A DNA stretch of 64,000 bases from Natronosalvus amylolyticus. Its GTDB lineage: Archaea; Halobacteriota; Halobacteria; Halobacteriales; Natrialbaceae. Of this stretch, positions 56,865 through 64,000 are shown piece by piece (within the stretch, counting starts at the first letter, position 1; every line of letters begins with the position of its first letter). The notes below the pieces were generated by a model. It saw only the letters and a list, made by a program, of their open reading frames with translations, searched no databases and was not told the origin of the DNA. Location: the NCBI RefSeq assembly GCF_024298845.1, contig NZ_CP101156.1, positions 2,480,001-2,544,000 of the forward strand, given 5' to 3'. Position numbers and translations under genes: made by a program.

Positions 56865-59800
56865 TTACTCGCGCACTCGGTAGTTCGCCTCGAGTGCTTC
56901 GAACTGCTCGTAATAGTGGCCGAACCCGGTTTCTCGAGCGAGCGTCCGCCCTGCTTCGAGGTGGGCGTGTGCGGCCCTGAACCGTTCGTTCTCGAACGCG
57001 AGGGCTGTGAGTTCACGTCGCGCTTTCAGTGTCGCTTCGTTCGAGGCGCCTTGGGCTCGCTCGAGGACGCTCTCGAGGTGTTCGCGTGCCTGTTCGTGAC
57101 CAGCGTGCCGGTAGGCTACGCCGAGAGCGGTATCAGTTTTCAGAGCGAGCAACCGGTATCCGTCCGGGAGTTCGTCGACGGCTGTCTCGGCCATTTCCAG
57201 CGCTTCCTCAGGCTGATCGGCCGCACACAGCGTTTCGACCAGTTCGATCCGTTGACTCGTGATAGCGAGCTGTGTGGCGACCTCGAGTGCTCGCTCCAGC
57301 GATGAGCGATGACAGGCGAGTGCTGTCTCCGCTTCACCCTGTGTGCGGGCGATGGTCCCCTCGAGTTTTTCCAGTTCGGCCAGCGAAGCGGAAAACTCGT
57401 GTTCGGTGGCGAACGTTCGGCCCGACTCGAGGTACTCCGCCGCCTGCTCGAGGTTCCCGGCCAGGAGGGCGAAGCCGCCGAGCACCTGGTTCCGATGGAC
57501 GACCTGGTGGGTGCGTCCAAGCTTCTCGATCAACTCGAGACTGCGTTCGACCATGTCGATGGCGGCCTGGAGCGACCCGCGTTCGGCTTCGATTCCGGCT
57601 TTGTTCACCAGCGCCAGTGAACGGTACTCGTCGTGGTCGAGTCGGTCGGCGAGTTCGAGGAGTTCGTCGTAGTACTCGTCTGCATCGTCCCAGCGAAGGT
57701 CGTACTGGGCGAAAACGCCGAGGTTGTTGAGCGCGAGCAACTGGACGCGAAAGTTGTCGGTGCGTTTGGCGATCCGTTCACCCCGCCTGAGCGTTCGTTC
57801 GGCCTGCTGTTGGCGACCCGCGTCGTCGTAGACAATTGCGAGATCGTTGAGGCTCCGGGCGAGCTCACGCTCGTCACCGGCTGCTTCCAGCAGAGCGACG
57901 CCTCGCTCGAGCGACGTGACGCCGGCTTCGATCTCGCCGGTTTGGGCGTAGCAAGAGCCGAGGTTCTGGTAGGCGCGCCCCAACAGCACGTCCGCATCGA
58001 TTTGGGCGGCGAGGTCGCGCTGGGTTTCGAACCCCTCGATAGCCGTCTCGTATTCGCCTCGTTTCATGTACGACCCGGCCAGGTAATCGTGTAGCCAGCA
58101 GACCTCGATGGTCACCGGCTCGCCGTCGATATCGAGGCCTGCGCGGGCGGCTTCGGCGGTTTCGTCGTACGCACCTTGTTCAAAACGCATTCGCGCCTGA
58201 TACCGGTAGGTTCGACGCAGCCGTTCGGGGTCGTCCGTCCGGGCCCGGATGTACCGGAAATGCTTGTCGGCCTGGTCGTATTCGCCCTGGGTGTAATAGA
58301 TGTCGCCGAGCGATTCGAGGACGTCGAGCACGACGTCCTCGAGCGACTGGCCGTGGGCGATCTGTAGCGCCCGTTCGTACCGCTCGATTGCGTCGTCGTG
58401 GGCGTACACCGTCCTCGCCTCGTCACCGGCTGCAATCCAGTGGTCCACGGCTCGTCTGGGGCATCCACCGTGGTAGTAGTGAGCTGCTATCGTCGCATCA
58501 TCGCCGTCTTCGGACGCCAGAATTTCCCCTGCGCGACGACTGAATCGGCGGCGTCGGTCGTCGTCGAGTTCCTCGAGCACGACGCTCCGGATGACGTCGC
58601 TGTGATACCGCACGGTTTCGTTGCCGATTCGTTGCCAGAGCCCCATCTCGACCAGTCGGTCGACGACGGTGTCGGGGACCTCATCAGCGTCGAGCACCGA
58701 GCCGAGCGTATCGAGTGAGAGAGTGTCCCCAATGACGGCTCCTGCCTCGAGGATGGCCCGTGGTTCCTCGTCGAGGCGCTCGAGGCGGTCTCTGATGGTC
58801 GTCTGGACCGCGTCGGCGACGCCGATCTGGTCGGCCGTGGGAAACGTTCCCCGTTGCAGGTCGATCGCACCGCGCTCTCGAAGCGCTTGCACCGTTTCGA
58901 CGACGAACAGGGGGTTCCCACCCGTCCGTTCGTGAACCGTTTCGACGAACCCCGATGGGACGCCGCGCTGGCCGAGTTGTCGTTCGATGAGGTCGCCGAC
59001 TTCGTCTCGCTCCAGCGGGCCGAGTTCGAGCAAGTGGGCCTTGTCGTCCATCTCGATAGCAGTTACAATCGCTTCGAGGGCAGCGTCTTCGGTATGGGCA
59101 CTCGCTCGAGACGTTGCCACCAGTACCAGGCCTGGAATTTCCGTGTCCTCGAGCAGGTATTCGAACAGGTTGATGGTGGCTGCATCGGCCCATTGCAGGT
59201 CCTCGAGGACGAGCAAGAGTGGCTGGCTGTCGACCCGGTCTGTGAGCCACTCGCTCACCCGCGTGTACAGGGCGGTCTGTTGTGTATCGTACATGCCTTC
59301 CTGTGTGTTCTCGAGGCGTTCCTCGTCATCGAGCGGGAACGAGTCGGTGGTGATCGGTGCGGCTTCGAGCGCGCTTCGAAACGGCTGATACGGTTTTCCC
59401 CCGGTTCGTCGTGCGCGACCCACGGCGGTTTGGAAACCCTGCTCGTCGGCAGTCTGTGCCAGCCACTCCACCAGTGTCGTCCGCCCGGTGCCAGCCTCGC
59501 CCGTAATGAGGGCGACCTGCGGACGCTCTTCGGTCGCCCCGAGCATCGACTCGAGCGTTTCACGTTCGGTCGTCCGCCCGACCAGCCCCGTCTCGAGGTC
59601 GGTCTCGAGGTATATGTCGCCGTCCGGCGACCGCGCTGCAAGCGCCTCGACGAGCGAGATGTCGTAGGTTGCGGGCACGTCCCCGAGCGGGAGTTCTCGC
59701 CGTTTGCCGTCACTGTGGACGACGACGAATGTCTCCACCAACCGGTCACGGAACTCGCGTGCGTACTCGAGCCCGTGGTCTGTGAGTTGATATCGACGTT

Positions 59801-60011
59801 TTCCCGTCACGCTCGTTGCCTCCGAGGTAACCAGGCCGTCGCGCTCGAGGCGGGAGAGTGCCGATGCGAGCGAAATGCGTCCGGAGAGCGTGTTTCCGAG
59901 ACCGGTGACGGTGGCGAGGCTACGCGTTGTGGCGTCGGCGCTGTGGGTGTCCGCCGGCGACTGAGAGAGCAGGTGGATGAGGACGAGGTCGCCGAGTGAG
60001 CACTCGGTCAT
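56865..60011 (-). CDS. STAND-type regulator: winged helix, AAA/NACHT-like ATPase, TPR
   Basis: A 1048-aa MalT/AfsR-like protein. N-terminal winged helix (1-100; SLASALSRLERDGLVTSEA, KRRYQLTDHGLEYAREF), then an ATPase (170-330) with GLVGRTTERETLESML, a Walker A of the form GEAGTGRTT (Arg in place of Lys), Walker B LLLVLEDLQWADAATINLF, and GNPLFVVET. The C-terminal 500 residues are TPR repeats (such as YTQGEYDQADKHFRY, YMKRGEYETAIEGF, LGSCYAQTGEIEAG). ATG 60011 is used; an ATG at 60038 is equally possible. Ligand unknown. Divergent from an M20 peptidase. Confidence 0.88.
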   Translation of the reverse strand: MTECSLGDLVLIHLLSQSPADTHSADATTRSLATVTGLGNTLSGRISLASALSRLERDGLVTSEATSVTGKRRYQLTDHGLEYAREFRDRLVETFVVVHSDGKRRELPLGDVPATYDISLVEALAARSPDGDIYLETDLETGLVGRTTERETLESMLGATEERPQVALITGEAGTGRTTLVEWLAQTADEQGFQTAVGRARRTGGKPYQPFRSALEAAPITTDSFPLDDEERLENTQEGMYDTQQTALYTRVSEWLTDRVDSQPLLLVLEDLQWADAATINLFEYLLEDTEIPGLVLVATSRASAHTEDAALEAIVTAIEMDDKAHLLELGPLERDEVGDLIERQLGQRGVPSGFVETVHERTGGNPLFVVETVQALRERGAIDLQRGTFPTADQIGVADAVQTTIRDRLERLDEEPRAILEAGAVIGDTLSLDTLGSVLDADEVPDTVVDRLVEMGLWQRIGNETVRYHSDVIRSVVLEELDDDRRRRFSRRAGEILASEDGDDATIAAHYYHGGCPRRAVDHWIAAGDEARTVYAHDDAIERYERALQIAHGQSLEDVVLDVLESLGDIYYTQGEYDQADKHFRYIRARTDDPERLRRTYRYQARMRFEQGAYDETAEAARAGLDIDGEPVTIEVCWLHDYLAGSYMKRGEYETAIEGFETQRDLAAQIDADVLLGRAYQNLGSCYAQTGEIEAGVTSLERGVALLEAAGDERELARSLNDLAIVYDDAGRQQQAERTLRRGERIAKRTDNFRVQLLALNNLGVFAQYDLRWDDADEYYDELLELADRLDHDEYRSLALVNKAGIEAERGSLQAAIDMVERSLELIEKLGRTHQVVHRNQVLGGFALLAGNLEQAAEYLESGRTFATEHEFSASLAELEKLEGTIARTQGEAETALACHRSSLERALEVATQLAITSQRIELVETLCAADQPEEALEMAETAVDELPDGYRLLALKTDTALGVAYRHAGHEQAREHLESVLERAQGASNEATLKARRELTALAFENERFRAAHAHLEAGRTLARETGFGHYYEQFEALEANYRVRE

Positions 60012-60051
60012 CGACCGAGCGTACACACGCAATGACATAAACCTTAGTGGC

Positions 60052-60062
60052 AGATTTATTCC
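60052..60062. promoter_or_regulatory. Shared divergent TATA element
   Basis: The A/T block GATTTATT reads as a TATA-type box on both strands. It lies about 27 nt before the M20 ATG (60084) and about 20-25 nt before the alternative ATG of the STAND regulator (60038), so the two genes may compete for one promoter region. Confidence 0.4.
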
Positions 60063-60083
60063 TCGAGCGACGAAGCCATCACC

Positions 60084-61307
60084 ATGGAGCTTCGCGAACT
60101 CACCCGCGACCTGGTCTCGATACCGAGTCACGAGGACGAAACCGCGGTCGGCGACTTTCTCGAGTCGTGGCTCAGGCGCGAAACCGACGCCGTCGTCCAC
60201 CGGGATGCGGCCGGGAACGTTCTCGCCCGTCGTGGCGGGCCGGATTCGATTCGCCTGGACGAGACGAATGCGAGCACCGACGACGGCACCGATTCGGGCC
60301 GCTCGCTGGCGCTCGTCGGCCACCACGATGTCGTTCCACCGGACGAAACACAGGTCACTCGGGATGGCGAGTACGTGCTCACCGAACGCGACGGGCGGCT
60401 GTTCGGTCGGGGAGCGGCGGATATGAAAGGGGCAGTCGCTGCCGCGGCCATCGCGTTTCGAGACTGCGACCTCGAGACTGGAGATGGGGCCGCTGACGGA
60501 CGAACGGGCTCTACCGGCGCAGGCGACACGGGGTCGCCCGAGTTGTGGTTCGCGAGTTTCGTCGGCGAGGAGAGCGGTGGGCGAGGTGCTCGACACGCCA
60601 TCGAAAACGGGTTCATCCCCGACTGCGCTATCGTCGGCGAGGGATCGACCAACTACTCGGGCCCGGACGTGACCGACGTGGCCGTCGCCCACCGCGGTCG
60701 TCGCGGGAGTACCATTACGGCTCGCGGCACTGCGGCACACGCCAGCGAACCCGAAGCCGGTGAGAACGCCATTTACCGCGCTGGCGAAGCCATCGACGTC
60801 CTCCGGGATCTCGAGGTCCCGACCGTCGAGGTGGCTGGGGAGTCCCTCGCGGGCAGCGTGGTCGCGACGGAAATCGAGGGGGGCTCGGGAATCAACGTCA
60901 TCCCCGCGTCGTGTTCGATCACGGTGGACGAACGCACCGTGCCGGGCGAACGGGCCGCACTCGAGACCGTGGCCGCTCTCGAGGGGGTCGAGTGGACGGT
61001 CGATCAGGACCTGCCGCCCATGCAGTGTGCTGACGAATCGTTCGCCCGGAGAGTGCTCGAAGCAGCCGACGCCGCCCAGTCCGGGTCACCCGAACTCGTC
61101 ACCAAACCACACGCTACGGACGCCGGGTGGCTCGCGAAAGCGGGCACTGCCTGTGTGGTCTGTGGTCCTGCCGAACCGGGCGAGGCACACACAAAAAATG
61201 AAAGTGTCTCGATGGCCGTCCTCGAGCGCTGTCTCGAGACGTATCGACGACTCGTGACCGAGTGGCTGGCGAGGGGAAGGGACGACCATGGCGCTTGCTC
61301 ACCGTGA
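60084..61307 (+). CDS. M20-family metallopeptidase/deacylase
   Basis: A 407-aa di-zinc enzyme. Ligand motifs LVGHHDVVPP, GRGAADMKGA, catalytic GEESGGRG, VGEGS and terminal EAHTKNE. Two low-complexity Asp/Gly/Thr-rich insertions (about 62-75 and 135-155) are halophile-specific. It is distant from the M20 gene at 42275. Possible DapE- or LysK-like deacylase; not resolvable. Divergent from the STAND regulator, which might control it (inference from shared promoter). Confidence 0.88.
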   Translation: MELRELTRDLVSIPSHEDETAVGDFLESWLRRETDAVVHRDAAGNVLARRGGPDSIRLDETNASTDDGTDSGRSLALVGHHDVVPPDETQVTRDGEYVLTERDGRLFGRGAADMKGAVAAAAIAFRDCDLETGDGAADGRTGSTGAGDTGSPELWFASFVGEESGGRGARHAIENGFIPDCAIVGEGSTNYSGPDVTDVAVAHRGRRGSTITARGTAAHASEPEAGENAIYRAGEAIDVLRDLEVPTVEVAGESLAGSVVATEIEGGSGINVIPASCSITVDERTVPGERAALETVAALEGVEWTVDQDLPPMQCADESFARRVLEAADAAQSGSPELVTKPHATDAGWLAKAGTACVVCGPAEPGEAHTKNESVSMAVLERCLETYRRLVTEWLARGRDDHGACSP

Positions 61308-61440
61308 TGGCAACCATCGTGCTCGCCGAGGCGGTGCGCAGCGACGGGCCGTTTTCGACGACGTCGATTCACTCGAGCCGTCGATCGTCCTCCAGTTGTG
61401 GCTGCACAAGCAGCGTAAACAACCTCGGGCGCGGTGTTGA

Positions 61441-61484
61441 CGCAAATCGAAGATTTGCGAAAGCCGAAAACCGCAGGTTTTCGG
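61441..61484. repeat. Twin adjacent hairpins in convergent intergenic DNA
   Basis: CGCAAATC-GAA-GATTTGCG (61441-61459) and CCGAAAACC-GCA-GGTTTTCGG (61464-61484) are two perfect hairpins with 3-nt loops, 4 bp apart. They lie between the M20 gene end (61307) and the Mrp gene end (61514), where they could terminate both transcripts or be REP-like elements. Nothing else is seen in this gap. Confidence 0.7.
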
Positions 61485-61513
61485 AAGGGCAGGGAACTCG
61501 CGCTGCCTTTCGT

Positions 61514-62569
61514 TTAGAGGCCACGACTGTGAGCGTGTCGACGGTGCCGACCGACCGCATCCAGCACATCATCAGCCAGTGACCGAAAAATGGCAGCCGT
61601 CTCGGTGTCGTCGAAGACGATCGGCTCACCGGTTTCACAGCTCTCGCCGATCGCCGGGTCGAGCGGAATGCGACCGAGTAAGGGCACCTCGAACTCCTCG
61701 GCTAACTGCGTGGCACCGCTGGCGACGAACACCTCGTGGTGGTCACCACAGCTCGGACAGGCGAACCCGCTCATGTTCTCGACGATGCCAAACACTTCAG
61801 CCTCGTGAGGGTCGAACTGTGAGATGCCCTTGCGAGCGTTATCGAGGGCGACGTCCTGGGGTGTCGTGACGACAACCGATCCAACGACCGGCATCTGCTG
61901 GAGCATCGTCAACTGGGCATCACCGGTCCCCGGTGGGAGATCGATCACGAGATAATCGACATCGCCCCAGTCGACGTCGTGCCAGAGATCGGTCAGCATT
62001 CGATCGACGACCGGGCCACGCCAGGCGATTGGATTCGAGTCGTCGACCATGAAGCCGACACTCAAAACCCGTATGCCGTGTGTTTCGACCGGTAAGATCG
62101 TATTTTCGCCTCCGGGTTGGACCATCTCGTCAGTGACACCGAGCATACGCGGAATGTTCGGGCCGTAGACGTCAGCGTCGAACAGCCCAACCGCCGCCCC
62201 CCGGTCGGCAATGCCCGCGGCTAGATTCGTCGAGATGGTGCTTTTTCCAACGCCACCCTTGCCGGAGGAGACGGCGATCACGATCGGCCCCTCGGACGCG
62301 GGGGTTTTATCATCGATGTCGACCGTCACTGTCGGCTCGTAGCCTGCGTCCGCGATCACTTCGCGGACCGACTCGACGAGTTCGGTCTCGGCTGGCGAGT
62401 GAGGCGCCCCCAGAGCGAGTTCGATATGTGCGGTGACGTCGGTAACCGTGATGTCGCCAACGAGTCCCTGTGACACGATGTTGTCTGCCAGTTCGGTTCC
62501 ATCAGGCCGTGTCGTGAGTGGGGTGGGTGCCGAAACCGTGCGTAGCTCCTCGCGAAGTGTTTCAGTCAT
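61514..62569 (-). CDS. apbC: Mrp/NBP35/ApbC-family Fe-S cluster carrier ATPase
   Basis: A 351-aa P-loop protein for Fe-S cluster delivery. An N-terminal MIP18/DUF59-like domain (1-85) precedes the deviant Walker A SSGKGGVGKST (near 101-111), then VGLFDADVYGPNIPRMLG, DYLVIDLPPGTGDAQLT, and the cluster-binding CxxC in FACPSCGD. The C-terminus PLLGRIPLDPAIGESCETG is family-typical. Length fits archaeal Mrp with fused DUF59. Confidence 0.92.
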   Translation of the reverse strand: MTETLREELRTVSAPTPLTTRPDGTELADNIVSQGLVGDITVTDVTAHIELALGAPHSPAETELVESVREVIADAGYEPTVTVDIDDKTPASEGPIVIAVSSGKGGVGKSTISTNLAAGIADRGAAVGLFDADVYGPNIPRMLGVTDEMVQPGGENTILPVETHGIRVLSVGFMVDDSNPIAWRGPVVDRMLTDLWHDVDWGDVDYLVIDLPPGTGDAQLTMLQQMPVVGSVVVTTPQDVALDNARKGISQFDPHEAEVFGIVENMSGFACPSCGDHHEVFVASGATQLAEEFEVPLLGRIPLDPAIGESCETGEPIVFDDTETAAIFRSLADDVLDAVGRHRRHAHSRGL

Positions 62570-62702
62570 GAGCGGTTGCGTGAGCGGATGGCTGGGACGC
62601 TGATAATGATGGTGTTTCCATCTCCGTCAACTGCGTCATCGATGAACCTGCGGGTTCGTCTCGTCTGTACACAGCCGAAACACCGCGCACCCACGGATTC
62701 CT

Positions 62703-63074
62703 TCACTGATCGACAGCGGTTGTCGACTGTTCACCATCGCCGTCGACAGCTGCGAGCTCAAACAGCGAGGCAATTCGTTCGCATTGCTCCCCGTCTGGGT
62801 GTTCGAACGGACCGCTGTCGAGTTCGCCACTGACCGCCAACCGAACCCGTTCCGTAATCAACTCGGCCGCGATTGCGTCGGCCAGTGCTCTGATAACGAT
62901 AGCCTCCTCCTCTGTCAGCGTCGACTGTGCGGCCAACGTTTGCTCTGCAGTTGCGACCTCTCGGGCAACGATCTCGTCGACGTACCGCTGTACGTGGGCC
63001 TGCAACTCGAGTGCAGACCCCTCGTCTGCTGCTGGTGCAACCGTCATCTTCGGGTTAGCTGAGTGTCGAGCCAT
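62703..63074 (-). CDS. Small helical protein in an NrfD operon, HemA C-terminus-like
   Basis: 123 aa from ATG 63074 (GTG 63107 and an internal ATG at 63047 are alternatives). It is all-helical: ALELQAHVQRYVDEIVAREV, then LTEEEAIVIRALADAIAAEL followed by ITERVRLAV. By eye this resembles the C-terminal dimerisation domain of glutamyl-tRNA reductase, without the catalytic part. It is the last gene of the leftward operon with the NrfD subunit. A chaperone or assembly role is inference. The 62570-62702 gap holds no gene. Confidence 0.55.
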   Translation of the reverse strand: MARHSANPKMTVAPAADEGSALELQAHVQRYVDEIVAREVATAEQTLAAQSTLTEEEAIVIRALADAIAAELITERVRLAVSGELDSGPFEHPDGEQCERIASLFELAAVDGDGEQSTTAVDQ

Positions 63075-63128
63075 GCGATGGTGAGCGACGCTGAACCGAG
63101 ACGGCACGGACGATACGGGGGGTGTTGG

Positions 63129-63332
63129 TCAAAACGGTGTGATACGGCCGAAGACGACCCCCATCATCGCGGTCGAGGCGATCATGAAGATCGCCATCGC
63201 CAGCATCACGCCGAGGCCGATGCCTGCGGTTCTGAAATCCCGCGGCTCGCCGAGCAGAAAGCCGGCGACGACGGTGTAGATCGGCAACAGCAGGATTCCA
63301 AGCAGAATGGGGATCCCGATTGCGGTTGTCAT
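63129..63332 (-). CDS. Small two-TM membrane protein of the NrfD operon
   Basis: 67 aa with two hydrophobic segments, IGIPILLGILLLPIYTVVAG and AGIGLGVMLAMAIFMIASTA, joined by a short loop EPRDFRT. Its ATG overlaps the NrfD stop codon (ATGA), so it is translationally coupled to NrfD. Probably a small subunit or assembly factor of the membrane oxidoreductase. Confidence 0.7.
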   Translation of the reverse strand: MTTAIGIPILLGILLLPIYTVVAGFLLGEPRDFRTAGIGLGVMLAMAIFMIASTAMMGVVFGRITPF

Positions 63333-64000
63333 TGTTCGTTCACCTCCGTTGTCGACTGTTGGCCACCTGTTGGGCCACCCATCGGCAAGATCTTTGTTGC
63401 GATCACGAACAACAGGATTGCGATCAGGATCGCCCCAATCGTGATCACCCACTCGACGAGCGTGGGGACGTAGCTGCCGACCTCGTACGGGAGCCCCGAG
63501 GGGTACATGAGCGGTTCAATGACCGTCAGCTGCTTTTTGACGAACACCCCCCAGAGCATGATGACGCTTGCGACTGCTAGCCCGGTTCCGCTGATGAGCA
63601 TCCGCTCGCGGAACACCGCTAGCGCGACGACCGGAATCGCAATGGCCGCCATTGCGAGCCAGAAGTCGGCCGCAAAGTGGCCGTATAACATTGCCTCCCC
63701 GACACGCGATTCCGCAAGCGGGGCCATCGGGAAGATGCTCGGGAGGAGCTCGTTGAACAGGATCACGAGGTAGACGAACCCGAACAGTGTGAGTGCCTTT
63801 CCGAGCCCGATGAGGACGTCGGTCGGCAGCACTGTTTCCCAATCGTAGACGTAGCGCATGACACCGGCGATGAGGGCGATGACCGCAACGCCGCTCAACA
63901 GCCCGCCGGCGAGGAACGACACCCCAGCGATGCCGCCGTACCAGCCAGCCTGCGCGCCGACGACGCCAAGCAGCCAGCCGGGCACCATCCCGCCTGTGAA
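63329..64000 (-). CDS. NrfD/PsrC-type membrane subunit (N-terminus outside window)
   Basis: 224 residues of an open frame that continues past the window end. It has about six TM helices; the segment GWLLGVVGAQAGWYGGIAGVSFLAGG and YGHFAADFWLAMAAIAIPVV are typical of NrfD/DmsC-type quinone-interacting subunits. NrfD proteins are usually 300-420 aa, so roughly half is missing. They pass electrons between quinol and a molybdopterin or Fe-S partner, expected just beyond the window. Confidence 0.85.
   Translation of the reverse strand, partial: FTGGMVPGWLLGVVGAQAGWYGGIAGVSFLAGGLLSGVAVIALIAGVMRYVYDWETVLPTDVLIGLGKALTLFGFVYLVILFNELLPSIFPMAPLAESRVGEAMLYGHFAADFWLAMAAIAIPVVALAVFRERMLISGTGLAVASVIMLWGVFVKKQLTVIEPLMYPSGLPYEVGSYVPTLVEWVITIGAILIAILLFVIATKILPMGGPTGGQQSTTEVNEQ

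Noticed and set aside
60012-60740. Long N-terminal extension of the STAND regulator
   Set aside because: It is antisense to the M20 peptidase and of low complexity; the winged helix starts at about 60011.

Overview
The window is a 64-kb stretch of haloarchaeal chromosome (class Halobacteria; the haloalkaliphile-rich Natrialbaceae are the likeliest group, but that is inference). The evidence is the acidic, GC-rich coding style, Tat lipoproteins with a GCLG-type lipobox, an archaeal rRNA operon with tRNA-Ala in the spacer and tRNA-Cys behind it, many leaderless promoters (TATA box about 26 nt before the start codon), and marker families: MCM, TFB, PurO, Hjc, PINA, HalX regulators, halocyanin and HemAT. 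CTCGAG is conspicuously common in coding and non-coding DNA.

Layout. 0-4.3 kb: a membrane-anchored winged-helix protein (cut by the window edge), a secreted coiled-coil protein, a Ski2-type helicase and a degenerate RecA-like protein. 4.4-10.8 kb: tRNA-Pro and the replicative helicase gene mcm, interrupted by three in-frame inteins (176, 534 and 645 aa). 10.9-13.4 kb: leftward genes for TFB, a metallophosphoesterase and IMP cyclohydrolase PurO. 13.4-22 kb: mixed metabolic and DNA genes (cupin, tRNA-Gln, rhodanese lipoprotein, SWIM protein, NAD-binding epimerase-like protein, AidB-like acyl-CoA dehydrogenase, cytochrome P450, Hjc resolvase, DJ-1/PfpI). 22-28.2 kb: MATE exporter, an 84-bp MITE-like palindrome, lipoyl synthase, two divergent regulators and a lipoprotein. 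28.6-33.8 kb: a complete 2-oxoacid dehydrogenase operon (E1alpha, E1beta, E2, E3), whose E2 would need the lipoyl cofactor made by the nearby lipA. 33.8-40.6 kb: halocyanin, then the rRNA operon with a multi-promoter leader, processing stems, 16S, tRNA-Ala, 23S, a tRNA-like cloverleaf, 5S, a terminator hairpin and tRNA-Cys.

40.8-51.2 kb: a membrane-anchored acidic protein, a tRNA-Lys gene with a duplicated 3' end (attachment-site scar), an M20 peptidase, a ParB-like protein, a pair of overlapping micro-genes, ferredoxin-nitrite reductase with a small partner, RimI, and the secF-secD operon. 51.2-64 kb: a glyoxalase-fold protein, the PINA ATPase, a soluble globin transducer (HemAT), a PAS histidine kinase, a giant STAND/TPR regulator divergent from an M20 peptidase, the Mrp/ApbC ATPase, and the end of an NrfD-type membrane oxidoreductase operon that runs off the window.

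Points that stand out: the three mcm inteins, the third carrying helix-turn-helix segments and an insertion inside its C-terminal splicing hairpin; three independent cases where the 3' end of a gene including its stop region has been locally duplicated; an 83-bp structured element present twice; a D-armless tRNA-like sequence between 23S and 5S; and a stop/start-overlapping micro-operon at 44.4-44.7 kb. No CRISPR array, complete insertion sequence or replication origin was seen.
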